DNA of 64,000 bases from Achatina immaculata (taxonomy: Eukaryota; Mollusca; Gastropoda; Stylommatophora; Achatinidae). The stretch covers positions 16,621,975 through 16,685,974 of the forward strand of contig CM019701.1 in NCBI GenBank assembly GCA_009760885.1, read 5' to 3'. The notes below the pieces were generated by a model. The model was not told the DNA's origin. It saw only the letters and a program-made list of their open reading frames with translations, and did no database searches. Position 1 is the stretch's first letter, and each line of letters starts with the position of its first letter. A program made the position numbers and the translations under genes. Shown here piece after piece: positions 41,430 to 53,119 of the stretch.

Positions 41430-42892
41430 GCTTTTGGAAGAGCCCAGCTGTGTGGTAGCTAGAGGAACGGTGTGTGTACAGCTGTGTGGTAGCTAGAGGA
41501 CTGGCGTGTGTACAGCTGTGTGGTAGCTAGAGGACTGGCGTGTGTACAGCTGTGTGGTAGGTAGAGGACGGGCGTGTGTACAGCTGTGTGGTAGCTAGAG
41601 GACTGGCGTGTGTACAGCTGTGTGGTGGCTAGAGGACGGGACGTGTGTACAGCTGTGTGGTAGCTAGAGGACTGGCGTATGTACAGCTGTGTGGTAGGTA
41701 GAGGACGGGCAGGTGTACAGCTGTGTGGTAGGTAGAGGACTGGACGTTTGTACAGCTGTGTGGTAGGCAGAGGACGATGTGTGTACAGCTGTGTGGTAGC
41801 TAGAGGACGGGCAGGTGTACAGCTGTGTGGTAGGTAGAGGACGGGCAGGTGTACAGCTGTGTGGTAGGTAGAGGACGGGACGGGTGTACAGCTGTGTGGT
41901 AGGTAGAGGACGGGCGGGTGTACAGCTGTGTGGTAGCTAGAGGACGGACGTGTGTACAGCTGTGTGGTAGCTAGAGGACGGGCAGGTGTACAGCTGTGTG
42001 GTAGGTAGAGGACGGGACGGGTGTACAGCTGTGTGGTAGGTAGAGGACGGGCAGGTGTACAGCTGTGTGGTAGCTAGAGGACGGGACGGGTGTACAGCTG
42101 TGTGGTAGGTAGAGGACGGGACGGGTGTACAGCTGTGTGGTAGGCAGAGGACGGACGTGTGTACAGCTGTGTGGTAGCTAGAGGACGGGCAGGTGTACAG
42201 CTGTGTGGTAGGTAGAGGACGGGGGGTGTACAGCTGTGTGGTAGCTAGAGGACGGGCGGGTGTACAGCTGTGTGGTAGGTAGAGGACGGGCGTGTGTACA
42301 GCTGTGTGGTAGTAGAGGACGGGCGTGTGTACAGCTGTGTGGTGGCTAGAGGACGGACGTGTGTACAGCTGTGTGGTAGCTAGAGGACTGGCGTATGTAC
42401 AGCTGTGTGGTAGGTAGAGGACGGGCAGGTGTACAGCTGTGTGGTAGGTAGAGGACTGGACGTTTGTACAGCTGTGTGGTAGGCAGAGGACGATGTGTGT
42501 ACAGCTGTGTGGTAGCTAGAGGACGGGCAGGTGTACAGCTGTGTGGTAGGTAGAGGACGGGCGGGTGTACAGCTGTGTGGTAGGTAGAGGACGGGACGGG
42601 TGTACAGCTGTGTGGTAGGTAGAGGACGGGCGGGTGTACAGCTGTGTGGTAGCTAGAGGACGGGACGTGTGTACAGCTGTGTGGTAGCTAGAGGACGGGA
42701 CGGTGTACAGCTGTGTGGTGGCTAGAGGACGGGCAGGTGTACAGCTGTGTGGTAGGTAGAGGACGGGACGGGTGTACAGCTGGTGGTAGGTAGAGGACGG
42801 GCAGGTGTACAGCTGTGTGGTAGCTAGAGGACGGACGTGTGTACAGCTGTGGTAGGTAGAGGACGGGACGGGTGTACAGCTGTGTGGTACAC
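41430..42892. repeat. ~34-bp minisatellite
   Basis: About 43 copies around GTGTACAGCTGTGTGGTAGC plus TAGAGGACGGGC. A block of about 700 bp beginning at GGACTGGCGTATGTACAG recurs at about 41668 and 42384, so the array has been amplified in large steps. Confidence 0.95.
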
Positions 42893-43000
42893 ACGTGAAC
42901 ATTTTCGCTGCTATCCGAACTGACCTACTTGTGTAAACATTTTCAGAAGGTCGATAAATATTACTTGTCTCCTATCAATCACACATATATTAAGTTATTT

Positions 43001-43232
43001 TGTTTAAGAAAACGAAAACAACAGGCCGTGACCCGGTGGTACTACAAACCGGGTCCACCCGTAACGAGATGTGGACCCTACCCCCGGCATTCAATGTGCA
43101 GGGCGGGCCTCGAACATCCCAATTTGCTCAAAAACAGCGAGGCTTTTGTTTTAACTAAAGAGCATGTTGATCAGGGTACCTGCCAAGAGGACACTTTGAC
43201 CTCAGCCACTTCGATCTTAGCCAAAAGGCCGA
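43001..43232 (-). mobile_element. U2 snRNA-headed SINE, copy 2
   Basis: Minus strand begins GGCCTTTTGGCTAAGATC, an exact U2 snRNA 5' word, followed by GAAGTGGCTGAGGTCAAAGT. The 3' part GACCCGGTTTGTAGTACCAC, CGGGTCACGG matches U2 stem-loop IV (GACCTGGTATTGCAGTACCT, CCAGGAACGG). The middle (TCCTCTTGGCAGGTACCCTG, ATCAACATGC) is shared with the copy at 19008-19232 and is not U2. It ends CCTGTTGTTTTCG. Target duplications are unclear. Confidence 0.8.
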
Positions 43233-44065
43233 CTTATTTATGTAAGTTTATGTGGAAAATTAACTAAGTGTTGAATTTGTCTGCCTCTAAAGTCTTCCTA
43301 GTGATCTAAATGCTTCAACTGTTGCCTTATCAAATATGAATTACACTTTGCTCGTGTGTTTTCAAACTTGAATGTTGCAATTTTTCTTGACATATGTTCA
43401 CTCACATTACAATATTTATAAACATTTTATTCTAAATAAAAAAAACAACCGTTCAAGAATGGTTAGATAAAGAAGAGAAATAATTTGGAAAATGTTGGGA
43501 ACTCCCCAAACTAAAAAGTTTATATATAAGTAAATGTTGTCCTTTACTTCTAGAGAGCTCCTGACGTCCGTATGTTCAGTCAAGTTAGATTTCTTGACAT
43601 GACCTAATTAGTTCTTTAAAACTGTTACAAGACAAGTCAAGATTTATTGCTGACCTGGTAATATCTTTTTTTCTTTCTTTGACAAAGTAGCCAGTGTAAC
43701 AAGTCTCGTGGTTAATTTCTTCAATAAGCAAATTCGTTTTGGCTTCACTAGCTGCGAAATAATGCCAATACTCTGAACTCATTCTATAAAAAGTGTATAC
43801 AATATTCTTTGGTGTGCCTCGTCCTGCAGGCACAGAATCGCGTACCGATTTTATACCCTTGTATCGACTGTAGTAAATAGAACTCTCAGCCTTTCCATGA
43901 AAGTGAAGTCATTGTAACATCCCTGCACTGCTGACAATGAGAACATGATACTGAAGAAACATTAGAATTTCCTCAACTAAAGAAACGGAAGGTCAGATGT
44001 CAAGGACAGTGAGTTAAAAGACATGAATGAGTGCCAGTAAAGAATTGTGTGCTAAACAGAAAAAT
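43233..44065. other. No gene supported
   Basis: AT-rich. A minus-strand frame at 43830-43585 follows an acceptor-like GTGCCTGCAG and reads RGTPKNIVYTFYRMSSEYW..., with ordinary composition but no recognised family and no ATG. Confidence 0.35.
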
Positions 44066-44067
44066 AG

Positions 44068-44300
44068 AATGTATAAACTAGGAAAGCAGTAGAAACAGCT
44101 GTATTACTTAACAACTACATAGTTGTGACGTTTCGGCGAGCCTTAATCATACAAAAAAACATACAGGACGAAGAAATAGAGAGAGGAGATAAAGTATAGT
44201 TTCACATGAATACTGTTAAAAACAGATAAAAAAATTAAATAGAGTACTTGGCTGTAAATGTTAAGATGTGGCTTGTCCGGCGGTGTGTGTCAGGAATGAA
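44068..44300 (-). mobile_element. Solo PLE terminal repeat
   Basis: Matches 12820-13041 in reverse orientation: GTTGTGACGTTTCGGCGAGC, AATCATACAAAAA, ACATACAGGACGAAGAAATA, GAGAGAGGAGATAAAGTATA and CGGCGGTGTGTGTCAGGAAT. No endonuclease frame is attached. Confidence 0.85.
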
Positions 44301-44755
44301 AATAGAGTTGTTGGTATATGATTACATGCAATAATGAGAAGTCATAAGATTGCAGATTGTGAGTACGGTGTACTAAATTGGTCAGAAATAACGTGCACTT
44401 CAGATCGTGCTGTCTGAAATCATAGAAAGTGGTTTCAATTATATTTGACTGAAATGTAAGAAAATGTGACCAAAAAAAAAAAAAAAACAACTGATAATAC
44501 TGAAGGCGTATATAAATGTTAGTATGCTTCTGTAAGCTTGAATATGTTTACCAGGTTTGTGGTCCAGTGGCCTGAGAGTGGGTCCTGGCATGGAATGATC
44601 CACTCCAGCTGGAGTGTAGGGCCTCTCCATATTGTAAGGAATCCTTGACCTGACCGGATTATCCCCCTTGATATCAGTCGTACTCAGCAGCAGCATGGGG
44701 ATACTCTCTTCATTGTGGCCTAGATTCAGACAGCACATTTTTTTATTTCAGTAGC
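44301..44755. other. No gene supported
   Basis: A minus-strand frame (44738-44439) includes LLLSTTDIKGDNPVRSRIPY and PGPTLRPLDHKPGKHIQAYR. It is GC-richer than its flanks and may be a dispersed repeat, but no second copy exists in the window. Confidence 0.35.
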
Positions 44756-44793
44756 TTGGGGTGGGGGTGGGGGTGGGGGTGGGGGGGGGGAAG
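44756..44793. repeat. G-run, potential G-quadruplex
   Basis: (GGGGGT)n followed by ten G; at least four G-tracts on the plus strand. Confidence 0.85.
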
Positions 44794-44799
44794 ATGTTT

Positions 44800-46475
44800 G
44801 GAAAGAAGATGAGGGGAAAGAGAAAAAAAAAACAAAACAGCAACGATAATTATATAGCATAATGCAACTGTACACAAAACTGCCAGTTTACATAAAAACA
44901 TCAATTATCAGTGCTAACCGGCTGAGCATGCTTGTTCTTGAAGTGAGATTAGAAGAACTTAACATGAGCATTTGGTTTTAGCTAAAGACCTGGCATTTCT
45001 TTATGGTTAGATAAATTGTACTTTACAAAAACCCGTTCCCGGGCGCTTGAATTGGTTAAACAAGGAACAGGGTTGCCAGCATGCTAAAGCCAACCCATCA
45101 CAGCTTGTATTTAGCTAGAAAATCTTTGTAGATTGCATCTGGATTCACAAATTTACAAAATAACACTGAAATATTGTACAATATAATTTTGAAATAAAGG
45201 CAAGCAAAGGACACAAATGTCCAAATGGTTTCAAGTAACCAGCACTTTATGAAAGTAGGTCAGAAAGAGAACTGAGACTTATATATGCTTGTAGTTACGA
45301 AAAGTAGTTTAAAACAAAACAGTTTTTTGCTTAAATTTAGAGTTGTCACCTGTTGGTCGAATCTGGACACATTCTAGGCATGCAGACTAGGCTGTGAGCA
45401 ATACAAGTCATTATAATGGACAAGCATAAAACAAAGTGTGCTATTACCGTATACAAAGAAATAAACGTGCTCTTGTATTTAACTTCGGGATAACATAAAA
45501 ACCAACAATAACGTTTAAAAAAATATTTATTTTATCTTAACCGGATTTATTGTAACAATGAAGTGGAACATAAAGAGTATAAGGTAGTGCGAAAAATGAA
45601 AAGTTCGAAGGAATATTAAATCTAAAGTATACAAAAAAATTATTATAATGATTGCAGATTATCTATAAAATTTAGTGATTAAATAGGGATTGCGAATAAT
45701 AAATAACTGAAATGACGTCATTAATATTTGTGCTGATTTGGCGAAGTATAAATGCATGCTAGAAGAAAACTGTTTGAAAAAAAGTAATGAATTTTACAAT
45801 ACCTATCATGACTCCAAAATGGTTATAATGACCTGCAAGATAGAGAATTCCACACGGGTTAGAGGTCACATTTTGTGTATCACTAGGACAGGAACGGCCA
45901 AGACGAACAGAATAATAAAACCACTCTATACAAAAACAACTATAAATGGGGAAAAACACCGGCATCTAGAACATGAACATAAGACAACCTACAACTAACC
46001 TGTAGATACAAAAAGCATATACAGTCACATAGGAACGAGGAACATTGGGAAGTGCACACAAATGTGAATGTTTGTAAACAAAAGCCTCGTTTTGGCATAA
46101 ATCAGACAAATGAATGACAAATTTAATTCACAGCATGACAGTTTTTTTCGTTTTATGGAATTTGCAGTTCCTGTCTTTGCAGAGAAAGGCTAGGTTAAGG
46201 TTTAGAGTCTTAACAGTTCTTTTCTGAGACATTTAAAAATGTTATACGAGTTAAATAACAGATAAAATTAGCTGAATATCACAAGTTTCTACACAGTGAT
46301 AAGATGTGCCATGTAAAAGAAAAATCTAAATACGTGTACATCTCTTACGTGCAGCAATAAATTTGATGAAATTAATACAAATTGTGTATAAAGCAATTTC
46401 TTCTCATTTAAAGATATATGAACGAGGACAAAAGTCATAGAAAAAAATATTGGACAATATGGAGGCACTTCGAAT
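44800..46475. other. AT-rich, no gene seen
   Basis: The longest non-repetitive stretch of the right half. Open frames are short and without motifs. Confidence 0.5.
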
Positions 46476-46479
46476 ATAT

Positions 46480-46865
46480 GTATATACAGCCTTGTATGTG
46501 ACTAGATATCTAAACAGGTATACCTGGCCTTTGTGTGACTAGATATCTATAAACAGGTATGTCTGTCCTTGTGTGTGTGACTAGATATCTATATACAGGC
46601 AAACCTAACCTTGTGTGCGTGTTTACATATCTATATACAGGTTTACATAGCCTTGTGTGTGACTACATATCTATATACAGGCAAACCTAGCCTTGTGTGC
46701 GTGACTAGATATCTATATACAGGCAAACCTAGCCTTTTGTGTGTGACTAGATATCTATATACAGGTAAACCTATCGTGTGTGTGTGACTAGATGTCTATA
46801 TACAGGTAAACCTAGCCGTGTATATGTGACCAGATATCTATATGCAAGTATATCTGGCCTAGAAA
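46480..46865. repeat. ~42-bp minisatellite
   Basis: About nine copies around GTGACTAGATATCTATATAC plus AGGCAAACCTAGCCTTGTGT. Confidence 0.93.
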
Positions 46866-46934
46866 AGACAAAAGCTAGGAAAGCGAACTCAGAGAAATCT
46901 GGTGGGAATGAACCTAAAACTATTGATTGAGAAG

Positions 46935-47112
46935 TTCTTGAACTTATCCATCTTCTGACATCCTCTATAACTTGAACTTATCCATCTTCTGACATTCTCT
47001 GCAATTTGAACATATCTATCTTCTGACATCCTCTGCAACTTGAACTTATCTATCTTCTGACATCATCTGCAACTTGAACTTATCTGTCTTCTGACATCCT
47101 CTGCAACTTTGC
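46935..47112. repeat. ~34-bp minisatellite
   Basis: About five copies around TGAACTTATCTATCTTCTGA plus CATCCTCTGCAACT. Confidence 0.93.
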
Positions 47113-47147
47113 TGAATTTTAAACCTGTTGGTCTTCTTTTGCACAGA

Positions 47148-48204
47148 AATTATAACAATGCTGGAAGACATCAACATAGATGGGAAAGATCTGAAACTCA
47201 TCAAAACATATACTGGCAGCAATCAGCAGCAATGAATGTTGAGAACCACATAGGAGCATTACAATACATACAGTTGGGAGTGAGACACGGATGTGTTCTA
47301 TCTCCTGACCTCTTCTCCTTGTACAGCGAAAACATAATGAGAAATATAGAGAGCTTGTCAGGAATATCAGTTGGCGTTTACAACCGTAACAACTTAAGAT
47401 ATGCAGACGACACAGTTCTGATTGCTAAATGTGAAGAGGAGCTACATGCTCTTCTGGATATCGTGGTTCGTGAAAGTAAAAGTAAAGGTCTCATTTTGAA
47501 CAAAGAGAAGACTGAAGTGATGGTCATCTCAAAGAAAAGAATACCAACAAAATGTATAATTACCATCGATGGCACAGAACTGAAACAAATTGATAGATTC
47601 AAGTACTTAGGAACATTTATAACAGCTGATGGGAAATGTTACAACGAAATAAAAAGTAGACGTGCTCAGGCCAAGTCAGCATTCTAGAAAATGAGAAACA
47701 TCTTGTGCAACAGATCCATATCAATGGAAACAAGATTCCGAGTACTTAAATGTTACATTGAGCCAATTTCGTTTTATGGATGCGAAGCATGGTCCATGAA
47801 TAAGAGAGTACATCAAGAAATGGAGGCCATGGAGACGTGGTTCAGAAGAAGGATGTTGAAGGTACCATGGACAGCTAAGAAAACCAACGAAGAAGTCTTA
47901 AGAAAGGCTGGAGTTAAAAGGCAAATTACAGCAAAGATCAGAGGCAGAGAAGCGAGATTTATAGGACATTTTCTGAGAAGTAGAAAAGTGAAACACACTG
48001 TGGCAACTGGAAAAATTGAGGGAAGAAGAGATAGAGGAAGACAGAGAGAGAAGTTACTGGATGTTACTTCTCATCCCCTGAATATGACTTCCTAGTCAGT
48101 GTGGCTAGGAAGAAAGTCACCGGCGGATCTCATAATCGTGTCTAAAGACAGGGAACTGCAGAGAGAAATGATCGCCTATGCTACACGGTACTTGGCTGAT
48201 TGAT
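47148..48204 (+). mobile_element. RTE LINE fragment with intact YADD
   Basis: From MLEDINIDGKDLKLIK through GVRHGCVLSPDLFSLYSEN, NNLRYADDTVLIAKCEEEL (palm, ~47389-47445), NKEKTEVMVISKK, FKYLGTFITADGKC and RAQAKSAF. A TAG at 47686-47688 then interrupts it; it continues MRNILCNRSISMETRF, LKCYIEPISFYGCEAWSMNK and KIEGRRDRGRQREKLLD. The 3' end is CGCCTATGCTACACGG...GATTGATC. It is 5'-truncated after the fingers region. A minus-strand sister copy is at 57951-59025. Confidence 0.9.
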
Positions 48205-48264
48205 CTTCGTCTGAAGCAGACTGGCAGAGAGAGGAGGAAAGTACGGCATGGCTACAAGAATCAT

Positions 48265-48470
48265 CTACTAGTATAAACTTCACTAATACTGTATGTATCA
48301 TCTACTAGTATACATTATTAAACTTCACTAATACTGTATGTATTATCTACTAGTATACATTATTAAACTTCACTAACACTGTATGTATTATCTACAATTA
48401 TACATTATTAAACTTCACTAATACTGTATGTATTATCTACTAGTATACATTATTAAACTTCACTAATGCA
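48265..48470. repeat. ~58-bp tandem repeat
   Basis: About four copies of TAAACTTCACTAATACTGTA, TGTATTATCTACTAGTATAC and ATTAT. It directly follows the RTE 3' end. Confidence 0.85.
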
Positions 48471-48790
48471 GTAGATTACGGTATAGAAGTGAAGAACAGT
48501 TTCGAGATCCTGATGGCTGTACGGGAGGAGGAGATGACACCAGATGAATTGGCTACGCAGGCCAAAGATATCTTAATAACAAGGTTCCAGTAAAGAAAAC
48601 ACATAAGAATGGATGGATTGCAGCAGGCACACTAGAACTGATAAAACAACGTAGAGAAATGAAGACGCAATGGGAAGTGACAAACAACAACAAAGAGGAT
48701 TATAAAACTTTAATAAAAGAAGTATGAAGAAATATAAGAAAAGACAAAAAACAATACATACAAGATTATTGTGAAAGAGTATTACTGTTA
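48471..48790 (+). mobile_element. RTE LINE internal fragment (linker between EN and RT)
   Basis: Reads VKNSFEILMAVREEEMTPDE, then (frame change) VPVKKTHKNGWIAAGTLELI, KQRREMKTQWEV and KDKKQYIQDYCERV. This is the NRFE.L / W....LELI..RR..K pattern typical of the linker in RTE polyproteins. Confidence 0.7.
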
Positions 48791-48855
48791 ACAACACAAC
48801 AATGAATGGAAAAAATAATTATGTCAGTCCGTAAGAACAGCCAAGAGCAAAACCT

Positions 48856-49535
48856 TTGTCTTAATGGAAAGAAAACTAAATTGATGACAACTGACAAAAC
48901 AAACAAGGCAGCTGAAATATGTATCAATGAGGAAAAACTGGAAGAAGTGGAGTTTTGAATATCTTGGATCACTACTAACTAATAATGGAGATACAATGAG
49001 GGAAATTAAATGGAGGACATCTATCGCTCTTCAGAAAGTAAAACAACTAAAGAATCTGGAGAGGAGCAGACAGAACCACAAAAATATGATTTTTAAAGGC
49101 ATGCATCTTTCCCATCGCAACATATGCCTGTGAGACCTGGACACTTAACAAAACAGCTGAGAAACACATAATTGCCTTTGAATGTAAATGCTACAGAAGA
49201 GTTCTTCAAATATCGTGGACACAAAAAAGAACAAATATATCTATACTACAAGAGCTTAATATTTAAGAAGGCTGGCTAGTAAAGAAGATTAAAGAGAGAA
49301 AACTTAAATATTTTGGACACATTAAACGTCATGATAATCTAGAGAAGACCTTCGTGGAAGAGTACATAATGAGAAGAAGAAAGAGACGAAGACCAAAGCG
49401 AAGATGGCTGCAAGACATCGTTGAGGATCTGCGAATGGACGCATCAGCAGCAGGGCATCTTGCTCACAACCGAGAGACCTACATGAGTGCTGTTAGGGAG
49501 GCAAAGTTCCGCAAGGGACAAGCAAATGAATGAAC
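48856..49535 (+). mobile_element. RTE-like LINE fragment, same family as 22175-22864
   Basis: Near-identical in layout to 22175-22864 (CTTAATGGAAAGAAAACTAA, TTGGATCACTACTAACTAAT, AAATATTTTGGACACATTAA, GATGGCTGCAAGACATCGTT), ending GGACAAGCAAATGAATGA. Small deletions (e.g. near 48950 and 49062) and TAA at ~49264 break the frame. Confidence 0.88.
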
Positions 49536-49924
49536 ACGGCAGATTAGGTTCCGGACTATCGCAGCAGAAAGAATGTTGTCAGGAAGTGAATGTCGCTGTA
49601 AAGAGAATGATAGCCTATTTCACTTGCCAGTAAATATAAAAGGCTGAAGAATTATGTACATTATATGTATTAAGTGTATACAAATGACAACCTAAAAACG
49701 ATGTATAAGTATAAAATGATTAACACAACATGCTGCAGTACTCCGGTGCTAAATTATTGTCACTTTTTGCTTGACTAACAAATGAAAGATTTAGACGTAG
49801 GGATGTAGACTGAAGCAGGCGGCCATGGAAACCAGGAAGTAAAGAGATCTGTTATAATCCAGGCTTTTTCTTCCAAGAGGGAGGCTGGGCAGCGGAAGCT
49901 TACTTCTTGAGAGTTTTAGTATTT
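49536..49924. other. No gene recognised
   Basis: Mixed DNA between the LINE and the 36-bp array. Confidence 0.5.
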
Positions 49925-50646
49925 TCAGATTAGAGTATGAGAAGTAGCATCAGCAGCTTCATAATTCAGAGTATGAGAAGTAGCATCAGCAGCTTCATAA
50001 TTCAGAGTATGAGAAGTAGCATCAGCAGCTTCATAATTCAGAGTATGAGAAGTAGCATCAACAGCTTCATAATTCATGGTATGAGAAGTAGCATCAGCAG
50101 CTTCATAATTCATGGTATGAGAAGTAGCATCAGCAGCTTCATAATTCAGAGTATGAGAAGTAGCATCAGCAGCTTCACAAGTCAGGGTATGAGAAGTAGC
50201 ATCAGCAGCTTCATAATTCATGGTATGAGAAGTAGCATCAGCAGCTTCATAATTCATGGTATGAGAAGTAGCATTAGCAGCTTCATAATTCATGGTATGA
50301 GAAGTAGCATCAGCAGCTTCATAATTCATGGTATGAGAAGTAGCATCAGCAGCTTCATAATTCAGGGTATGAGAAGTAGCATCAGCAGCTTCATAATTCA
50401 GAGTATGAGAAGTAGCATCAGCAGCTTCATAATTCATGGTATGAGAAGTAGCATCAGCAGCTTCACAAGTCAGGGGATGAGAATTAGCATCAGCAGCTTC
50501 ATAATTCAGAGGATGATAAGTATCATCAGCAGCTTCATAAGTCCCGAAGATGTCTTCTTCTTTGAGAGTAAAGCTCTGGATTCTCTTCTTTGGCTGTGAA
50601 AGTCCTACATGACAGCATCTTCCAATGTAGGACCCTTCCTTCTACA
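49925..50646 (-). CDS. Candidate exon: 12-residue repeat protein
   Basis: The minus-strand frame is open from an acceptor-like GTTTTCAATGTAG (exon from ~50646) through KEGSYIGRCCHVGL, SQPKKRIQSFTLKEEDIFGT into about 17 copies of the 12-residue repeat NYEAADATSHT(L/M), and stops at 49925. The first repeats (TYEAADDTYHPL, NYEAADANSHPL) diverge from the rest, as in genuine repeat proteins. Against this, the 36-bp period also keeps the plus strand open and minisatellites are everywhere here. No family is recognised. Confidence 0.35.
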
Positions 50647-50809
50647 TTGAAAACGTGTTGCTAGATGAGATTATCTTCATCGTTTACCTTAGCTGCCTCG
50701 CCTGGAAAGCTTTCTACAGGTTCTACATCAGCACCAGGTGTCTCACCTGCACTTTAATGTTGAGGAGTTGCTTCCTTCCTTAAACCTCATGAAGCAACCT
50801 CTACTAGCT

Positions 50810-51035
50810 TGAAAGCTCAGCTGCCACACCTGTCTCAGCTTTCACAGAACTTAAAGAAAAATTCAGGCTTACATCTTGACTCAAATGAGTACTGTGGCTG
50901 GTTCTATCTTTTACTGAGTCGACCAAAACTTTCTCCAAGTGGGAAGTAAGGTTGTCCTGATTTCTTATGACTTTCGTCTTCACTGGAGTAGCAAATTTTA
51001 TGTCTTTCAGAAGTTCTGCTTCAAATTTACTATTG
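50810..51035 (-). CDS. Candidate upstream exon of the 12-residue repeat gene
   Basis: A 72-75-codon frame, in the same phase as the array frame, begins after AATCTAAGTTAG. It reads KFEAELLKDIKFATPVKTKV, DNLTSHLEKVLVDSVKDRTS and ends SSVKAETGVAAELSS before two TAG stops. Composition is protein-like and charged. A further protein-like piece in another frame (SAGETPGADVEPVESFPGEA, ~50753-50667) lies between the two candidate exons. It may be a decayed gene or separate exons. Confidence 0.3.
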
Positions 51036-51149
51036 TGCTAACTTAGATTATAGCACATCCCTGTGTTCGGGATTAGATTATAGCACATCTCTGCGTCCGG
51101 GATACTTTTCTCCCCAAGCATAATCATTTCTAGTTTGTGAAAATAAAAG

Positions 51150-51278
51150 TGTTGGCTGGGATGTCTTTCCACTACCATTACAGTCAAGGGATGTCTTTCC
51201 ACTACCATTACAGTCAAGGGATGTCTTTCCACTACCATTACAGTCAAGGGATGTCTTTCCACTACCATTACAGTCAAT
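51150..51278. repeat. 30-bp minisatellite
   Basis: Four perfect copies of GGGATGTCTTTCCACTACCA plus TTACAGTCAA. Confidence 0.95.
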
Positions 51279-51448
51279 GATCGTTGTAACAACAGTGATA
51301 ATTGCAATAATAACAATAACAGAAGTGAGACCTTTGAAAAAAGTAGAAATTTGTCAGGACATAACTCTTGAGATACAAAATGCACGCGTGGTTTCTCTAA
51401 ATAGACTGAGAGCAGGTGACAGAATAGCTCCAGACCATTCGCTGGATT

Positions 51449-51652
51449 CAGGGTGGAGTCATTTTTGTGCAGGGTGGAGTCATTCTTGTGCAGGGTTGAG
51501 TCATTCTTGTGCAGGGTGGAGTCAGTCTTATGCAGGGTTGAGTCATTCTTGTGGAGGGTTGAGTCATTCTTGTGCAGGGTGGAGTCATTCTTGTGCAGGG
51601 TGGAGTCATTCTTGTGCAGGGTGGAGTCATTCTTGTACAGGGTGGAGTAAGT
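51449..51652. repeat. 21-bp minisatellite
   Basis: Ten copies of GGGTGGAGTCATTCTTGTGC+A; the seven-codon period opens frames on both strands. Confidence 0.95.
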
Positions 51653-51749
51653 TTTGTGCTCGTCAACACGGGAAACCTTGACCTGGGCAAGACCCGCCCC
51701 GAAACTAGTTCAGCCAAGTATTAGAGAAATGTTGGAAATCGAGTTACGC

Positions 51750-51905
51750 CCGTATGTTTGCATGTATGCGCATATGTGTGTTGGCATGTACGCGCATATG
51801 TGTGTTGGCATGTACGCGCATGTATGTGTTTGCATGTATGCGCATATGTGTGTTTGCATGTACGCGCATATATGTGTTTGCATGTATGCGCATATGTATG
51901 TTTGA
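51750..51905. repeat. 24-bp minisatellite
   Basis: About six copies of CATGTATGCGCATATGTGTG+TTTG with alternating TATGCG and TACGCG. Confidence 0.95.
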
Positions 51906-52555
51906 TGCAACAATGATTCAAAATCATCCAGATATTTAGCAAAATGGAATCTTAAAAAATAGAAAACCTGGGATATTGTAAACAAATGTGGAACAAACTG
52001 AAACAAAACAGATGTTTCTTTTTCCAACATCGAAGAATGTAAAAAAAACAACATTGTACATATGTAAGCGTGAGGCAGGTATCAAAAGTGTTTACACTGG
52101 CCACAAAAAAAGAAGATGAAAGAAAGAAACAAACAAAAAACATGATGTCGGAAAGTTTGGCAGAGAAAAATTAAAATAAAAAAAAACAATCATTGCAATA
52201 TTTATTTACAAGAAAAGGTTTTAAAAAAAAAGTTGGCAGTTAACCTGAGGCCACGTGACATCCACATAAACATACAGATTATTGTTTGAAATGAATATGG
52301 AGCAGAGTGGAAGCTTGCAACAATACTGAGTTATTGCTCTTTATTATTTGCTGGAAGTTATTGAAATGTTGATGAAATCTTTCATCCTTTATTTTCTGTA
52401 ACTTACGACGGAAAGCCACCAATTCTTGCAAGGCTCCACCATAAACTGGGAACAAACGACAGGGCAAGTAATAAACGGTTACACGACATTGAAGGAAAAA
52501 GTCCAAGAATTTGCTTATTAAATACAAGTTTCTCTATCTTCAAGACTACAAGGCG
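51906..52555. other. AT-rich, no gene seen
   Basis: Nothing supported; several A-runs. Confidence 0.5.
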
Positions 52556-52559
52556 AGCC

Positions 52560-52890
52560 AAACTTTTCAGTCACTAAACATGAAAGTTCATGAGACAAAC
52601 GTTTCAGTCACTAAACATGAAAGTTAATGAGACAAACGTTTCAGTCACTAAACATGAAAGTTAATGAGACAAACATTTCAGTCATAAACATGAAAGTTCA
52701 TGAGACAAATGTTTCAGTCAAAAACATGAAAGTTCATGAGACAAACATTTCAATCAAACACATGAAAGTTCATGAGACAAATGTTTCAGTCAATAAACAT
52801 GAAAGTTCATGAGATAAACAGTTCAGTCAAAAACATGAAAGTTCATGAGACAAACGTTTCAGTCAATAAACATGAAAGTTCATGTGACAA
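52560..52890. repeat. ~36-bp minisatellite
   Basis: Nine copies around TTTCAGTCACTAAACATGAA plus AGTTCATGAGACAAAC. Confidence 0.94.
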
Positions 52891-52996
52891 ATATTATGGA
52901 TATGAGTTATTGGATAAATAAATTACAGTATACGCACATACAGTAGATACATACGTTGGTACGTTCAAACATGAGTATATATACGTGTAGAAATTT

Positions 52997-52997
52997 G

Positions 52998-53031
<34 letters not shown>

Positions 53032-53046
53032 TGTATGCATGAAGAA

Positions 53047-53090
<44 letters not shown>
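52997..53090. repeat. (TA)n microsatellites
   Basis: Two TA runs (about 52997-53028 and 53050-53088) separated by a partly symmetrical spacer. Confidence 0.95.
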
Positions 53091-53119
53091 GAAGCATTGA
53101 TCAGTCTAACAATACAGTG

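Noticed and set aside
43001..43232. Functional U2 snRNA gene
   Set aside because: Only the two ends resemble U2; the branch-point-recognition and Sm-site region is replaced by unrelated sequence.
43585..43833. 82-codon minus-strand frame
   Set aside because: Lacks an ATG (begins at GTG); no recognised family; kept only as a remark in the regional entry.
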